Source: Pseudomonas soli
GTDB taxonomy: Bacteria; Pseudomonadota; Gammaproteobacteria; Pseudomonadales; Pseudomonadaceae
Direction: 5' to 3'
Assembly (NCBI RefSeq): GCF_900110655.1
Contig: NZ_FOEQ01000009.1
Coordinates: 62,001-126,000 of the forward strand
DNA length: 64,000 nt
A program made the position numbers and the translations under genes. The notes under the pieces are model-generated. The model did no database searches, was not told the origin of the DNA, and was given only the letters and a program-made list of their open reading frames with translations. Positions 45,895 through 54,981 of this stretch are shown piece by piece; position 1 is the first letter of the stretch, and each line of letters starts with the position of its first letter.

Positions 45895-45909
45895 TTCAGT
45901 AATACTGAA
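45895..45909. promoter_or_regulatory. LysR-box candidate between argC and the LysR gene
   Basis: TTCAGT-AAT-ACTGAA is a perfect 6-bp-arm palindrome, 26 bp before the LysR start. It contains the T-N11-A pattern used by LysR-type regulators. It may serve autoregulation and control of the divergent gene. Confidence 0.5.
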
Positions 45910-45934
45910 TTGATAGCCGCCCTTGCGAGACCCC

Positions 45935-46816
45935 ATGCGAGAAATCAGCCTCGACCGCCTGCGCACCCTGGTGGTGATCGCCGACTGCGCGTCCTTCGCG
46001 CAGGCCGCCCGCCAGCTCAACCTGGCGCCCCCGACCATCAGCCTGCATGTGGCGGAACTGGAGGCGCGCATCGGAGCCCCATTGCTCACCCGCACGCGCG
46101 GCCAGGTTCGCCCCACGACCATCGGCGCGACGTTGCTGGCCCGCGCCCGGCGCCTGCTGGCCGATGCCGACCAGGCGCTGGACGAGGTGCGCCGGCAGGT
46201 CGAGGGCCTGACCGGCCGGGTGCGCCTCGGCGCCTCGACCGGCGCCATTGCCCACCTGCTGCCCCAGGCCCTGGAAACCCTGCGGGTGGATCATCCGGGG
46301 ATCGACGTGCAGGTGCAGGTGCTCACCTCCCAGGCCTCCCTGGCGCGTCTGCGTGAAGGCACCCTGGACATCGGCCTGGTGGCGCTGCCGCAGGTGGCGG
46401 GCAAGGGCTTGAGGATCACGCCGTGGCGGCGCGATCCGATCATGGCCTATGTGCCCGCCGACTGGCAGCCGCCGGCGCGGGTCACCCCGGCCTGGCTGGC
46501 CGGCAGGGCGCTGATCCTCAACGACAGCACCACCCAGCTGTCGCGGGTCACCTCGGAGTGGTTCGCCACGGCAGGTCTGTATCCCGAAGCGCGGATCGAG
46601 CTGAACTACAACGATGCGATCAAGAGCTTGGTGGCCGCCGGGTATGGCGCCACCTTGCTGCCGCAGGAAGGTGAGGTGCGCCAGCCGCAGGGGCGTATTG
46701 CCCAACGGCCATTGCGACCTGGCTTGTGGCGTCAGCTCGGCATTGCCTGCCGTGAAGGGGAGGTGGAGCGGGCGACCGCGCATGTGCTGGAGGCGCTGGG
46801 GCGGTTGCGCCAGTGA
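45935..46816 (+). CDS. LysR-type transcriptional regulator
   Basis: 293 aa. N-terminal winged helix (LDRLRTLVVIADCASFAQAA, RQLNLAPPTISLHVAELEAR) and a C-terminal substrate-binding fold (VRLGASTGAIAHLLPQALET, GTLDIGLVALPQ). The ATG at 45935 is preferred to a TTG four codons earlier. It is divergent from argC and shares a palindrome with it, but the effector and target genes are not evident. It ends 6 bp from the convergent LuxR gene. Confidence 0.9.
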   Translation: MREISLDRLRTLVVIADCASFAQAARQLNLAPPTISLHVAELEARIGAPLLTRTRGQVRPTTIGATLLARARRLLADADQALDEVRRQVEGLTGRVRLGASTGAIAHLLPQALETLRVDHPGIDVQVQVLTSQASLARLREGTLDIGLVALPQVAGKGLRITPWRRDPIMAYVPADWQPPARVTPAWLAGRALILNDSTTQLSRVTSEWFATAGLYPEARIELNYNDAIKSLVAAGYGATLLPQEGEVRQPQGRIAQRPLRPGLWRQLGIACREGEVERATAHVLEALGRLRQ

Positions 46817-46821
46817 CAGGC

Positions 46822-47619
46822 TCAAGGGTCCTGCGGATCGTGCCCCAGCGATTGCAGAAACAATGAGAACAGCTCCGGTTGCGACGAGATGTCCAGCTTG
46901 GCGTACAGATGCCGGCGATGCACCTTGATGGTCTCCGGTGAAATGGCCAGCCGCTCGGCCATGGCCTTCGATGAATAACCGCGCAGGATAAGCCGGGCGA
47001 TCTCCAGCTCGCGCTCCGACAGCACCTTGGCGCCGAACAGGCTCATGGCGTCGCGCACCTGGTGGGCCATGCCCGCCACTGGCGTCGGGCGCAAGCTGTG
47101 CTGCTGCCAGTGCTGGGTCATCAGTGCGACCACCCACGGACAGACCAGCGCCAGCAGGCCGTGGCTGGCGCTGTCGAACCGTTCGCGCCGGCCCAGCGAC
47201 AGGGACAGGGCGCCGCTGTCGCCGAGCTGGACGATGAACTGCACCTCGTCCTCCAGGACATGGTCGTGAAAGTACTTGAGGTAGTACTCGCTCTGGCGGA
47301 ACTGGTCCGGCGCCACTTCTTCCAGGCGATGCAGGCCATCGCCTATGCGCTCCTGGCAGGCCTGGTAGAACGGGTCGAGCTGATACAGGCCACTCAGGTA
47401 CAGGGCCATGGCCTCGGGGTTGCCTTCACCCCGTGCGTCGAAAATTTCCAGTGCCCGGGGCAGCCCGGTACGGGGGTAGAACATCGCCAGGGCGTTGTCG
47501 AACGCCAGCCATTGCTGCAGCAGCAGGATCAACTGGCGCCAGAAGCGCGGCTGGCCGATTTGCTCGACGGTGCGGGCAAGGCCGGCGTGGGCGCTGGCTT
47601 CGGTGAATAGATGGTGCAT
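46822..47619 (-). CDS. LuxR-family regulator
   Basis: 265 aa. The C-terminal GerE helix-turn-helix is clear (LSERELEIARLILRGYSSKA, MAERLAISPETIKVHRRHLY, AKLDISSQPELF). The N-terminal 190 residues form an unrecognised sensor-like domain. The ATG at 47619 follows a weak ribosome binding site. It is divergent from the permease-peptidase pair, and a palindrome at 47686-47700 lies between, so it probably controls that pair. Confidence 0.88.
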   Translation of the reverse strand: MHHLFTEASAHAGLARTVEQIGQPRFWRQLILLLQQWLAFDNALAMFYPRTGLPRALEIFDARGEGNPEAMALYLSGLYQLDPFYQACQERIGDGLHRLEEVAPDQFRQSEYYLKYFHDHVLEDEVQFIVQLGDSGALSLSLGRRERFDSASHGLLALVCPWVVALMTQHWQQHSLRPTPVAGMAHQVRDAMSLFGAKVLSERELEIARLILRGYSSKAMAERLAISPETIKVHRRHLYAKLDISSQPELFSLFLQSLGHDPQDP

Positions 47620-47685
47620 GGGGCCCGCCGCGGCTGGTGGTAGGCCCGCAGTGTTCAGAGCTTTGCACCGCCCCGTCAAGGGGCG

Positions 47686-47700
47686 TACCCCCTAAGGGTA
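47686..47700. promoter_or_regulatory. Palindrome in the LuxR / permease divergent region
   Basis: TACCC-CCTAA-GGGTA, perfect 5-bp arms, roughly mid-way between the two divergent starts. Size and position fit a LuxR-type operator. A second hairpin CGCCCC/GGGGCG lies just upstream (47669-47685). Confidence 0.5.
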
Positions 47701-47800
47701 ATTGGCCAAAGGCTTGCCCAGGCCTACAGTCCAGCCCAGGTCCAGCGGCCGCGCGACCGGTTTTCCCCTCACAACCAATAACAATCAGAGGAAAAACGCC

Positions 47801-49165
47801 ATGAGCTCCAGCGAAGAGCCCGCAAGCGCGCTCAAGCAGCGCCTGGGTGTGTTCGACGTGGTCGCCATCACCGTTTCCGCGGTGACCCCAGCCAGTTCCG
47901 TGTTCGTCATTGCCCCGTTCGCCATCCAGCAGGCCGGCAGTGGTGCGTTCCTGTCCTTCATCATGGCCGGAGCGCTGGCGTTGATGTTCGCCTGGTGCTA
48001 CGCCGAACTGGGGCGCGCCCACAGCTCCGCTGGCGGCGAGTACGTGTACGCCAAGCGCGTGTTCGGCGGGCTGGCGGGTTATGCCACCTTCCTCACCGTG
48101 CTGGCCTCGATGCTGTTCATACCGCCGGTGCTCGCAGGTGGCGCCGCCACCTACCTGAACAATGCCCTGGGCACGCGTTTCGATACCCAGACCGTGGCCT
48201 TGGTGATCGTGGTGTCGAGCTATGCCCTGGGTATCCTCAATATCCGCCTGAATGCCTGGATTACCGGGGTGTTCCTGTTCTGCGAGGTCGCCGCGCTGCT
48301 GGTGATCGTGATCCTGGGCTTCGGCAATGCCAGCCAGCCGGTGGCTAGCCTGTTGCAGCCGCAGATGCTCGAGCAAGGGGCGCTGACGGTCGCGCCCTGG
48401 GCACTGGTGCTGGGCGCGGTGGGCATGGCGCTGTTCGCCTTCAATGGTTATGGTGGCGCGGTGCTGCTGGCCGAAGACATGAAAGACCGTGGCCGCACCG
48501 TGCACCGGGCGGTGCTGTGGTCGCTGGCGGTGGTGGTGGCCATCGAGGTGATCCCGCTGGCGGCGCTGTTGATTGGCGCGCCGTCGCTGCAGGCAATGCT
48601 GGCCAGCGGCGATCCGATCGGCTACCTGCTGACCGCCCATGGCAATGAGACCCTGGCGCGGCTGGTCAGCGCGGGGATCTTCCTCTCGGTGTTCAACGCC
48701 ATCGTCGCCATCGTCATCCAGGTCGGCCGGGTGGTGTACAGCAGCGGGCGCGACGCGATCTGGACGCCCACGCTAAACCGTGCCTTCACCCTGATCCATC
48801 CGCGCTGGGAGTCGCCGTGGCTGGCCACGCTGTTCCTCGCCGTGCCGTCGGCCTTGCTGAGCCTGTCCGGCAGCCTGGAGGAACTGACCTCGTTCACCGT
48901 GCTGCTGTTGCTGCTGATCTACCTGGTGGTGGCCGCATGCGCCTTGTGCAGCCGGGTACTGCGCCGCGACCGCGAGCATCCGTACCGCATGCCGCTATGG
49001 CCATTGCCGGCGCTGCTGGCGGTCAGCGGTGCCGCCTGGCTGCTGGTGACCCTGCTGCGCGAGGCGTCCTTGCGTGACCTGTTGATCATTCTCGGGCTGC
49101 TGGCCGTGTCGGTGACGCTGTACAGCACCCACGGCCGGCTCAGCCCGACCTTCCAGAAATTGTGA
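47801..49165 (+). CDS. APC-family amino acid/amine permease
   Basis: 454 aa with about twelve hydrophobic segments. It opens LGVFDVVAITVSAVTPASSV and contains SSAGGEYVYAKRVFGGLAGY and FNGYGGAVLLAEDMKDRGRT, the pattern of APC superfamily permeases. GAGGA precedes the ATG at 47801. It lies 17 bp before a P1-family peptidase, so the pair may import and process a peptide or amino acid amide. Confidence 0.88.
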   Translation: MSSSEEPASALKQRLGVFDVVAITVSAVTPASSVFVIAPFAIQQAGSGAFLSFIMAGALALMFAWCYAELGRAHSSAGGEYVYAKRVFGGLAGYATFLTVLASMLFIPPVLAGGAATYLNNALGTRFDTQTVALVIVVSSYALGILNIRLNAWITGVFLFCEVAALLVIVILGFGNASQPVASLLQPQMLEQGALTVAPWALVLGAVGMALFAFNGYGGAVLLAEDMKDRGRTVHRAVLWSLAVVVAIEVIPLAALLIGAPSLQAMLASGDPIGYLLTAHGNETLARLVSAGIFLSVFNAIVAIVIQVGRVVYSSGRDAIWTPTLNRAFTLIHPRWESPWLATLFLAVPSALLSLSGSLEELTSFTVLLLLLIYLVVAACALCSRVLRRDREHPYRMPLWPLPALLAVSGAAWLLVTLLREASLRDLLIILGLLAVSVTLYSTHGRLSPTFQKL

Positions 49166-49182
49166 GTATCCAAGGAGTACAC

Positions 49183-50292
49183 ATGCGTGCGCGTCAACTG
49201 GGCATCACCCTCGGCCACGGCACCCCGGGCCCGTTCAATGCCATCACCGACGTCCCTGGAGTGCGGGTCGGCCACAGTACCTTGATCGACGAACAACGCC
49301 CGGCACCGATCCGCACCGGGGTGACCTTGATCGAGCCCCGTGCGGGCGCGGCCCGCCAGCAACCCTGCTTCGCCGGCTGCCACGTGCTCAACGGCAACGG
49401 CGACGCCACGGGCCTGGAGTGGATCCGTGAGGCTGGCCTGCTGACCACGCCGATCGCCATCACCAACACCCATAGCGTCGGCGTGGTGCGCGATGCGCTG
49501 ATCGCCGCCGAGCGCGAGCGCCTGCCGGACGATGCGGTGTACTGGTGCATGCCGGTGGTGATGGAAACCTACGATGGTTTGCTCAACGATATCTGGGGCC
49601 AGCACGTGACCCCGGCGCAGGTACGCCAGGCGCAGGAGGCAGCCATCCCGGGGCCGGTGCAGGAAGGGCCGGTGGGCGGTGGCACGGGGATGATCTGCCA
49701 CGAGTTCAAGGGCGGCATCGGCACGGCCTCGCGGCGCCTGGAGGACGGGCAGGGCGGCTGGACTGTCGGTGCGCTGGTCCAGGCCAACCATGGCCAGCGG
49801 CGCGAGTTGCGGGTGGACGGCTACCCGGTGGGGCGCCAGCTGGGGCATTTGCCGTCGCCTTTCGCCGAACCTGTGACGGGCACCCCGGGCATGGGCTCGA
49901 TCGTGGTGGTGATCGCCACCGACGCACCGCTGCTGCCGCACCAGTGCCAGCGCCTGGCCCAGCGCGCGTCGATCGGCATCGCCCGCACTGGTGGCGGCAC
50001 CGAGGACTCCAGCGGCGATATCTTCCTGGCGTTCTCCACCGGTAACCAGAATCTGCCGCCGGCGGACTATGCACGCAAGGGGCTGGAACAATGCACCGAG
50101 TTGCGCATGCTCAACAACGACCATATCTCGGCGTTGTTCATGGCGGCGGCGGAAGCGGTGGAGGAGGCGATCGTCAATGCCTTGCTGGCGGGGCGCACGA
50201 TGCAGGGCAAGGGAGGGGTGGTGGTGCCGGCGCTGGATGGGGATACCTTGCTGACGGCATTGCATGAAGCAGGTTGGAAACCTCGCGACTAG
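49183..50292 (+). CDS. P1-family (DmpA-like) aminopeptidase
   Basis: 369 aa. The pattern PGPFNAITDVPGVRVGHSTL, GNGDATGLEWIREAG, GPVGGGTGMICHEFKGGIGT and TPGMGSIVVVIATDAPL matches the DmpA/BapA family, N-terminal nucleophile hydrolases that self-cleave before a Ser, here probably Gly238-Ser239. Members release N-terminal D- or L-amino acids or beta-amino acids. AAGGAG precedes the ATG at 49183. It forms an operon with the upstream permease. Confidence 0.9.
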   Translation: MRARQLGITLGHGTPGPFNAITDVPGVRVGHSTLIDEQRPAPIRTGVTLIEPRAGAARQQPCFAGCHVLNGNGDATGLEWIREAGLLTTPIAITNTHSVGVVRDALIAAERERLPDDAVYWCMPVVMETYDGLLNDIWGQHVTPAQVRQAQEAAIPGPVQEGPVGGGTGMICHEFKGGIGTASRRLEDGQGGWTVGALVQANHGQRRELRVDGYPVGRQLGHLPSPFAEPVTGTPGMGSIVVVIATDAPLLPHQCQRLAQRASIGIARTGGGTEDSSGDIFLAFSTGNQNLPPADYARKGLEQCTELRMLNNDHISALFMAAAEAVEEAIVNALLAGRTMQGKGGVVVPALDGDTLLTALHEAGWKPRD

Positions 50293-50298
50293 CGTAGT

Positions 50299-50327
50299 GG
50301 CCATCGCGGGGCAAGCCCGCGATGGCC
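50299..50327. terminator. Strong palindrome between convergent genes (REP-like or terminator)
   Basis: GGCCATCGCGGG (50299-50310) and its exact complement (50316-50327) with a 5-nt loop GCAAG. No T run follows, and the sequence resembles P. putida-type repetitive palindromes, so it may be a REP rather than a classical terminator. It lies between the convergent peptidase and MFS genes. Confidence 0.6.
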
Positions 50328-50337
50328 TCGTCGACAC

Positions 50338-51669
50338 TTACTGGCGAGCGCCTGCCAGGGCGCTGCTGGTGCTGCGCGAAACGCGCAAGGCCACCAGGCT
50401 ACCGACCATGATCAACCCGGCCAGCGCATACAGCGCCGCATCGGTCGAGCCGGTCTGGTCCTTGATGAAGCCCACCAGGTAGGGGCTGAGGAAGCCGGCC
50501 ATCTGTCCCACCGAGTTGATGATCGCCAGGCCCGCCACGGCGGTGCCGGCGGTGAGCAGCGCGGTCGGCATCGGCCAGAACATCGGCAGGCCGGTCAGCG
50601 CGCCCATGGTGGCAATGGACAGGCCGAGGATGGCGATGGTCGGGTGGGCGGCGAAGTTCACTGCGATCAACAGGCCCAGCGCGCCCATCAGCATCGGTAC
50701 CACCAGGTGCCAGCGGCGTTCGTTGCGCAGGTCCGCCGAGCGGCCGACGACAATCATGAACACACCGGCCAGCAGGTACGGGATGGCGCTCAGCCAGCCG
50801 ATCAGCAGGGGGCTGTCGAAGCCCATGTTCTTGATGATCGACGGCAGCCAGAAGTTGATGGCATAGACACCGCTCTGGATGCAGAAGTAGACGAAGCCAA
50901 AAGTCCAGATCAGCGGGTTGCCCAGCACCGACAGCACGCTATCGCCGCGAGTGGCCGGCTTGCCGGCGGCGTCGGCTTTCAGGTCCGCCTCGATCAGCTG
51001 GCGTTCGGCCGGGCTCAGCCAGCGGGCGCTCTGGTAGCCGTCGCTGAGCAGCACGATGGCCAGCGCGCCCAGCGCGACGGTGGGCAAGCCCTGGATCAGG
51101 AACATCCACTGCCAGCCGGCCAGGCCGTGCTGGCCCGCGGCGAAGTGGTCGAGGATCCAGCCAGAGAATGGCCCGCCCAGCAGCCCGGACACCGGGATCG
51201 CCGACATGAACAGGGCCATGATGCGGCCGCGACGGTCCGCCGGGAACCAGCGCGAGAGGTACAGCACAACGCCCGGGAAGAAGCCCGCTTCGGCGGCGCC
51301 GGTCAACAGGCGCAGGGTGTAGAACTCGGTGGGGGTGGTGACGAACAGCAGGCAGGTGGACAGGCTGCCCCAGGCGATCATCATCAGCGCGATCCAGCGC
51401 CGCGGCCCGAAGCGGTTGAGCGCCAGGTTGCTGGGCAGGCCGCAGAGCACGTAGCCGATGAAGAAGATGCCGGCGCCGAGGCCGTACACGGTTTCGCTGA
51501 ATTTCAGTGCGTCGAGCATCTGCAGCTTGGCGAAGCCGACGTTGACGCGGTCGAGGTAGTTGAACAGGTAGCAGATGAAAATGAACGGGATCAGCCGCAG
51601 GGTGATGCGCCGGTAGAGCGCGTTGCGGGTGATCTCGTTGCCTTGGTCAGGGGCGGGGCTGTGTGCCAT
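50338..51669 (-). CDS. MFS transporter of the ACS family, probably for a sugar acid
   Basis: 443 aa with about twelve hydrophobic segments. ALYRRITLRLIPFIFICYLF, NYLDRVNVGFAKLQ and FLPGVVLYLSRWFP-like GFFPGVVLYLSRWFPADRRG are marks of the anion:cation symporter branch, which includes glucarate, galactarate and tartrate carriers. The ATG at 51669 is preferred to a GTG ten codons earlier. It is divergent from cdaR and close to glycerate kinase, suggesting uptake of glycerate or a sugar diacid. Confidence 0.88.
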   Translation of the reverse strand: MAHSPAPDQGNEITRNALYRRITLRLIPFIFICYLFNYLDRVNVGFAKLQMLDALKFSETVYGLGAGIFFIGYVLCGLPSNLALNRFGPRRWIALMMIAWGSLSTCLLFVTTPTEFYTLRLLTGAAEAGFFPGVVLYLSRWFPADRRGRIMALFMSAIPVSGLLGGPFSGWILDHFAAGQHGLAGWQWMFLIQGLPTVALGALAIVLLSDGYQSARWLSPAERQLIEADLKADAAGKPATRGDSVLSVLGNPLIWTFGFVYFCIQSGVYAINFWLPSIIKNMGFDSPLLIGWLSAIPYLLAGVFMIVVGRSADLRNERRWHLVVPMLMGALGLLIAVNFAAHPTIAILGLSIATMGALTGLPMFWPMPTALLTAGTAVAGLAIINSVGQMAGFLSPYLVGFIKDQTGSTDAALYALAGLIMVGSLVALRVSRSTSSALAGARQ

Positions 51670-51823
51670 GATCGGGTTCTCTGTTGTTATGGTTGTCACC
51701 GCGTCGCCTGTGCCGGCGCTCGCCTGGAAAAGTCTCGGGCAGTGTAGCGCGGCTGTCTTTGTGCTTTTGCACAGCGTCAGGTATGGGCTGCTGTGCCGCC
51801 GACCAAAGCCGAAGGATCCTTAC

Positions 51824-52921
51824 ATGTTCGAGCTGGACCACGACCTGGCCCAGGACATCGTCGACCGGGCGATGGCCATCCTGCCGTGCAACGTCAACGT
51901 GATGGACAGCCAGGGGCTGATCCTGGGCAGTGGTGAGGCCGAGCGTATCAACACCCGCCACGAAGGCGCGCAGCTGGTGCTGGCCAATGGGCGCATCGTC
52001 GAGCTGGACGTGGAAGCGGCCAAGTGCCTCAAGGGCGTGCAGCCCGGTGTCAACCTGCCATTGATGCTCGATGGCCGGCTGATCGGCGTGCTCGGCCTCA
52101 CCGGCGATCCTCAGCAACTGCGCACCTACGCCGAGCTGGTGCGCATGACCGCCGAGATGCTCCTGGCCCAGCGCCACCTGCAGGTGGAGCAGCAGTGGCG
52201 GCGCCAGCGCTGCGACGACCTGCTGGCGCTGTTGCTGGGCGGCAGCGGCGACTCGCCGCGGTTGGTCGATGAGGCCCGGCAGCTGGGGCTCAAACCGAAC
52301 CTGCCACGCATTGCCTGCCTGTTCGAGTTGCGTGGCGGCCCGCCTGCCGAGGCGCTCTCGGCCTGGCTGATGAGCCGCTACCCGGACAGCTGGTGTGTCA
52401 GCCCTGCGCGGCAGTCGCTGCTATGGTGCCGGCCAGCTGGCGTGCCGCTGGACGAGCCGCGCCTGCTCGAGCGCCTGCAACGCCATGGTTGGGACGTCGA
52501 GCGCCTGGCCTTGGGCAGCCCGGCGCAGAGCCTGGAGCAACTGCGCCGCAGTTATCGGCGGGTGCGCGACCTGCTGGCCTACGGTCGTGAGGTGCTGCCC
52601 GACGAGCGCCTGCTGAGCCTGGCCCGCTACCGGCTGCCGGCGTTGCTGTGGCGGCACCGCAACGACGATGCGCTGGACGAGCTGCTCGAACCCTTGCAGC
52701 GCATTCGCGCCAAGGATGCCAGCGGGCAGTTGCTGCTCACCCTGCGCGCCTGGTGCGCCCATGACGGGCAGAGCCAGGCCTGCGCCGAGGCGCTGGGGAT
52801 CCACCGCAACAGTCTGCGCTACCGGCTGGAGCGCATTGCCGAGGTTGGCGAGGTGGATCCGTTGCGCATGGAGGGGATGCTGAGCTTGTACCTGGGGTTG
52901 CAGCTGTTGCCGGCGGACTGA
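51824..52921 (+). CDS. cdaR: CdaR-type sugar diacid regulator
   Basis: 365 aa. The N-terminal sugar diacid recognition domain (HDLAQDIVDRAMAILPCNVN, VMDSQGLILGSGEAERINTR) is followed by a GGDEF-unrelated middle and a C-terminal PucR-type helix-turn-helix (ALGIHRNSLRYRLERIAEVG). AAGGA precedes the ATG at 51824. CdaR activates glucarate, galactarate and glycerate genes in response to the diacid. Its neighbours, MFS carrier and glycerate kinase, fit that regulon. Confidence 0.92.
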   Translation: MFELDHDLAQDIVDRAMAILPCNVNVMDSQGLILGSGEAERINTRHEGAQLVLANGRIVELDVEAAKCLKGVQPGVNLPLMLDGRLIGVLGLTGDPQQLRTYAELVRMTAEMLLAQRHLQVEQQWRRQRCDDLLALLLGGSGDSPRLVDEARQLGLKPNLPRIACLFELRGGPPAEALSAWLMSRYPDSWCVSPARQSLLWCRPAGVPLDEPRLLERLQRHGWDVERLALGSPAQSLEQLRRSYRRVRDLLAYGREVLPDERLLSLARYRLPALLWRHRNDDALDELLEPLQRIRAKDASGQLLLTLRAWCAHDGQSQACAEALGIHRNSLRYRLERIAEVGEVDPLRMEGMLSLYLGLQLLPAD

Positions 52922-53031
52922 CGGCTGGCAAAGGCATCCGCCCAAACAACCGCCGCTGGTTTTTGTGCATTCGACCGAGGCCAGTGCACCGCGCACCTGT
53001 CAGCATGCGCGGAACAGGACAGGAGAATCCC

Positions 53032-54171
53032 ATGAAAATCGTCATCGCCCCCGATTCGTTCAAGGACAGCCTCGACGCCGCCGGTGTCGCCCGCGCCATC
53101 GCCAGCGGCCTGGCCGAAGTGTGGCCGGCCTGCGAGCGCATCGAATGCCCGATGGCCGATGGCGGTGAAGGCACCATGGAGGCGATCGTCGCCGCCAGTC
53201 AGGGCGAGTTGCGCTGCCAGGTGGTGCGCGGCCCGCTGGGCGAGCCCGTCGAGGCTGCTTGGGGCTGGCTGGCCGAGAGCCGCACGGCAGTGATCGAGAT
53301 GGCCCAGGCCAGTGGTATCCAGCTGGTGCCCAACGGGCGGCGCGATGCGTGTCGTAGCAGCACCTGGGGCACCGGCGAGCTGATCGCCGCGGCGCTGGCG
53401 GCCGGCGCCTCGCGCATTGTCCTGGCCATCGGCGGCAGCGCCACCAACGACGGCGGCAGCGGCATGCTGCGCGCGTTGGGCCTGCGCCTGCTGGACGCAC
53501 AGGGCGAGCCGCTGGCCGAAGGCGGGCTGGCCCTGGCGCAGTTGGCGCGCATCGACGCCAGCGGCCTGGACCCGCGCCTGGCGCAGGTGCGGGTGGACGT
53601 TGCCGCCGATGTCGATAATCCGCTGTGCGGCGCCAATGGCGCCTCGGCGATCTTCGGCCCGCAGAAGGGTGCCAACTCCGAGCAAGTGCAGGCTCTGGAC
53701 CAGGCTCTGGCGAACTTCGCCGATCATTGCGCGGGTGTGCTGGGCAAGGATGTGCGTGACGAGCCTGGCAGCGGTGCGGCCGGAGGGATGGGGTTTGCGG
53801 CCAAGGCGTTCATGGGCGCGCAGTTCCGCCCGGGGGTCGAGGTGGTCGCCGAGCTGGCCGGGCTCGATGCCCTGGTGCAGGGCGCGGATCTGGTGATTAC
53901 CGGTGAAGGGCGCTTCGATGCCCAGACCCTGCGCGGCAAGACACCCCTTGGTGTGGCGCGGGTAGCCAAGCGCCACGGCGTGCCGGTGGTGGTGCTGGCG
54001 GGTACGCTGGGTGCGGGTTACGAGCAACTGTATGGGCTGGGCATCGATGCGGCCTTCGCCCTGGCCAGCGGGCCGATGAGCCTGGAGCAGGCCTGTGCCG
54101 AGGCTGGGGCGTTGCTCAAGGCGCGGGCCGCGGATGTGGCGCGGTTGTGGCAGGTGGCGCGCCAACACTGA
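53032..54171 (+). CDS. garK: Glycerate kinase
   Basis: 379 aa. MKIVIAPDSFKDSLDAAGVA, ECPMADGGEGTMEA, LAIGGSATNDGGSGMLRALG and LVITGEGRFDAQTLRGKTP are the family marks of type 1 glycerate kinases (GarK/GlxK), which phosphorylate D-glycerate from sugar diacid breakdown. AGGAG precedes the ATG at 53032. It lies 110 bp downstream of cdaR on the same strand. GarK versus GlxK cannot be decided from sequence alone. Confidence 0.93.
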   Translation: MKIVIAPDSFKDSLDAAGVARAIASGLAEVWPACERIECPMADGGEGTMEAIVAASQGELRCQVVRGPLGEPVEAAWGWLAESRTAVIEMAQASGIQLVPNGRRDACRSSTWGTGELIAAALAAGASRIVLAIGGSATNDGGSGMLRALGLRLLDAQGEPLAEGGLALAQLARIDASGLDPRLAQVRVDVAADVDNPLCGANGASAIFGPQKGANSEQVQALDQALANFADHCAGVLGKDVRDEPGSGAAGGMGFAAKAFMGAQFRPGVEVVAELAGLDALVQGADLVITGEGRFDAQTLRGKTPLGVARVAKRHGVPVVVLAGTLGAGYEQLYGLGIDAAFALASGPMSLEQACAEAGALLKARAADVARLWQVARQH

Positions 54172-54420
54172 CGACGTCATAAGACAACCAGGCTTCATGA
54201 AGCTGACCCGGTCCCTGTGGATGCAACTGTCTCGTGATGCTTGCAAGGGACTCATCGCTGGCAAGCCAGCTCCCACAGGGACGGTGCTTGCCCGCCAAGC
54301 GGGTGCCACCCATCTCGATGCGCCGCCTCTGGCGGCGCTCCTTGCCTGTCCTCGCGCAGCAAAGCGCTGACGCTTTCAGCCCCTCCCAATGAATATTTAT
54401 TTAGCATCCTAATCAAGGCT
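54172..54420. repeat. Intergenic stretch with REP-like palindromes
   Basis: About 300 bp without a gene. It holds GCTGGC-AA-GCCAGC followed by TCCCACAGGGA (54258-54284), typical of P. putida REP sequences, and a second hairpin (GCCCGCC/CAAGCGGG, near 54290). The last part is AT-rich and leads into the emrR promoter. Confidence 0.6.
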
Positions 54421-54448
54421 TTGACATTCACTGCCTAAGCAGTAATAT
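54421..54448 (+). promoter_or_regulatory. Promoter and MarR-type operator of the efflux operon
   Basis: TTGACA (54421-54426) and TAATAT (54443-54448) are 16 bp apart. The palindrome ACTGC-CTAA-GCAGT (54430-54443) fills the spacer, an ideal place for the MarR-type protein encoded next to repress its own operon. Confidence 0.7.
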
Positions 54449-54477
54449 TTTCACACAATTACCCGAGCAGGCCGCCG

Positions 54478-54951
54478 ATGTCCCATTTCACCCCGGAAAA
54501 CTTCCAGACCTGCGCCATCGGCATGCTGCTCGGCCGCGCCGCGCTGCTCAAGGACCGCATCCTCGACTGGCACCTCGAAGCCGACGGCGTCACGGCCGCC
54601 CAGTTCAAGGTGCTGATCATCGTCACCCAGTACCAGGTCGACACCCCCGCCGAACTGTGCCGCTACCTGGGCCTGGACAGCGGTTCGATGACCCGCATGC
54701 TCGACCGCCTCGAGCAGAAGGGCCTGATCCTGCGCAACCGCTGCCCCGACGACCGCCGCCAGGTGCGCCTGGCCCTGACCGCCGACGGCCAGCGTCTGGC
54801 CGACCGCCTGCCCCAGGTCGGCGCGGCGGCAATGAACGAACTAGTCGGCGTACTGCAGCCCGAGGAGCTCAAGACCCTCGAGCAACTGCTTGCCAAGGTC
54901 CTGCTCAGCGCCGGCGACCCCCTGACGATTCGCCGTTTCGGCGACCGTTGA
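54478..54951 (+). CDS. emrR: MarR-family regulator of the efflux operon
   Basis: 157 aa. Winged helix with TAAQFKVLIIVTQYQVDTPA, ELCRYLGLDSGSMTRMLDRL and the wing LILRNRCPDDRRQVRLALTA, typical of MarR/EmrR. It is first in an operon with emrA- and emrB-like genes, and its promoter holds a palindrome between -35 and -10. It probably represses the operon until a toxic ligand binds. Confidence 0.9.
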   Translation: MSHFTPENFQTCAIGMLLGRAALLKDRILDWHLEADGVTAAQFKVLIIVTQYQVDTPAELCRYLGLDSGSMTRMLDRLEQKGLILRNRCPDDRRQVRLALTADGQRLADRLPQVGAAAMNELVGVLQPEELKTLEQLLAKVLLSAGDPLTIRRFGDR

Positions 54952-54981
54952 TCCCAGTCACGCATTTTCCAAGGTATTGTC

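Noticed and set aside
48919..50337. 472-codon minus-strand frame over the P1 peptidase
   Set aside because: Antisense shadow without domains; the plus-strand peptidase has the self-cleavage motif and a good ribosome binding site.
52819..54309. 496-codon minus-strand frame over glycerate kinase
   Set aside because: Antisense shadow; the plus-strand kinase is complete and well initiated.
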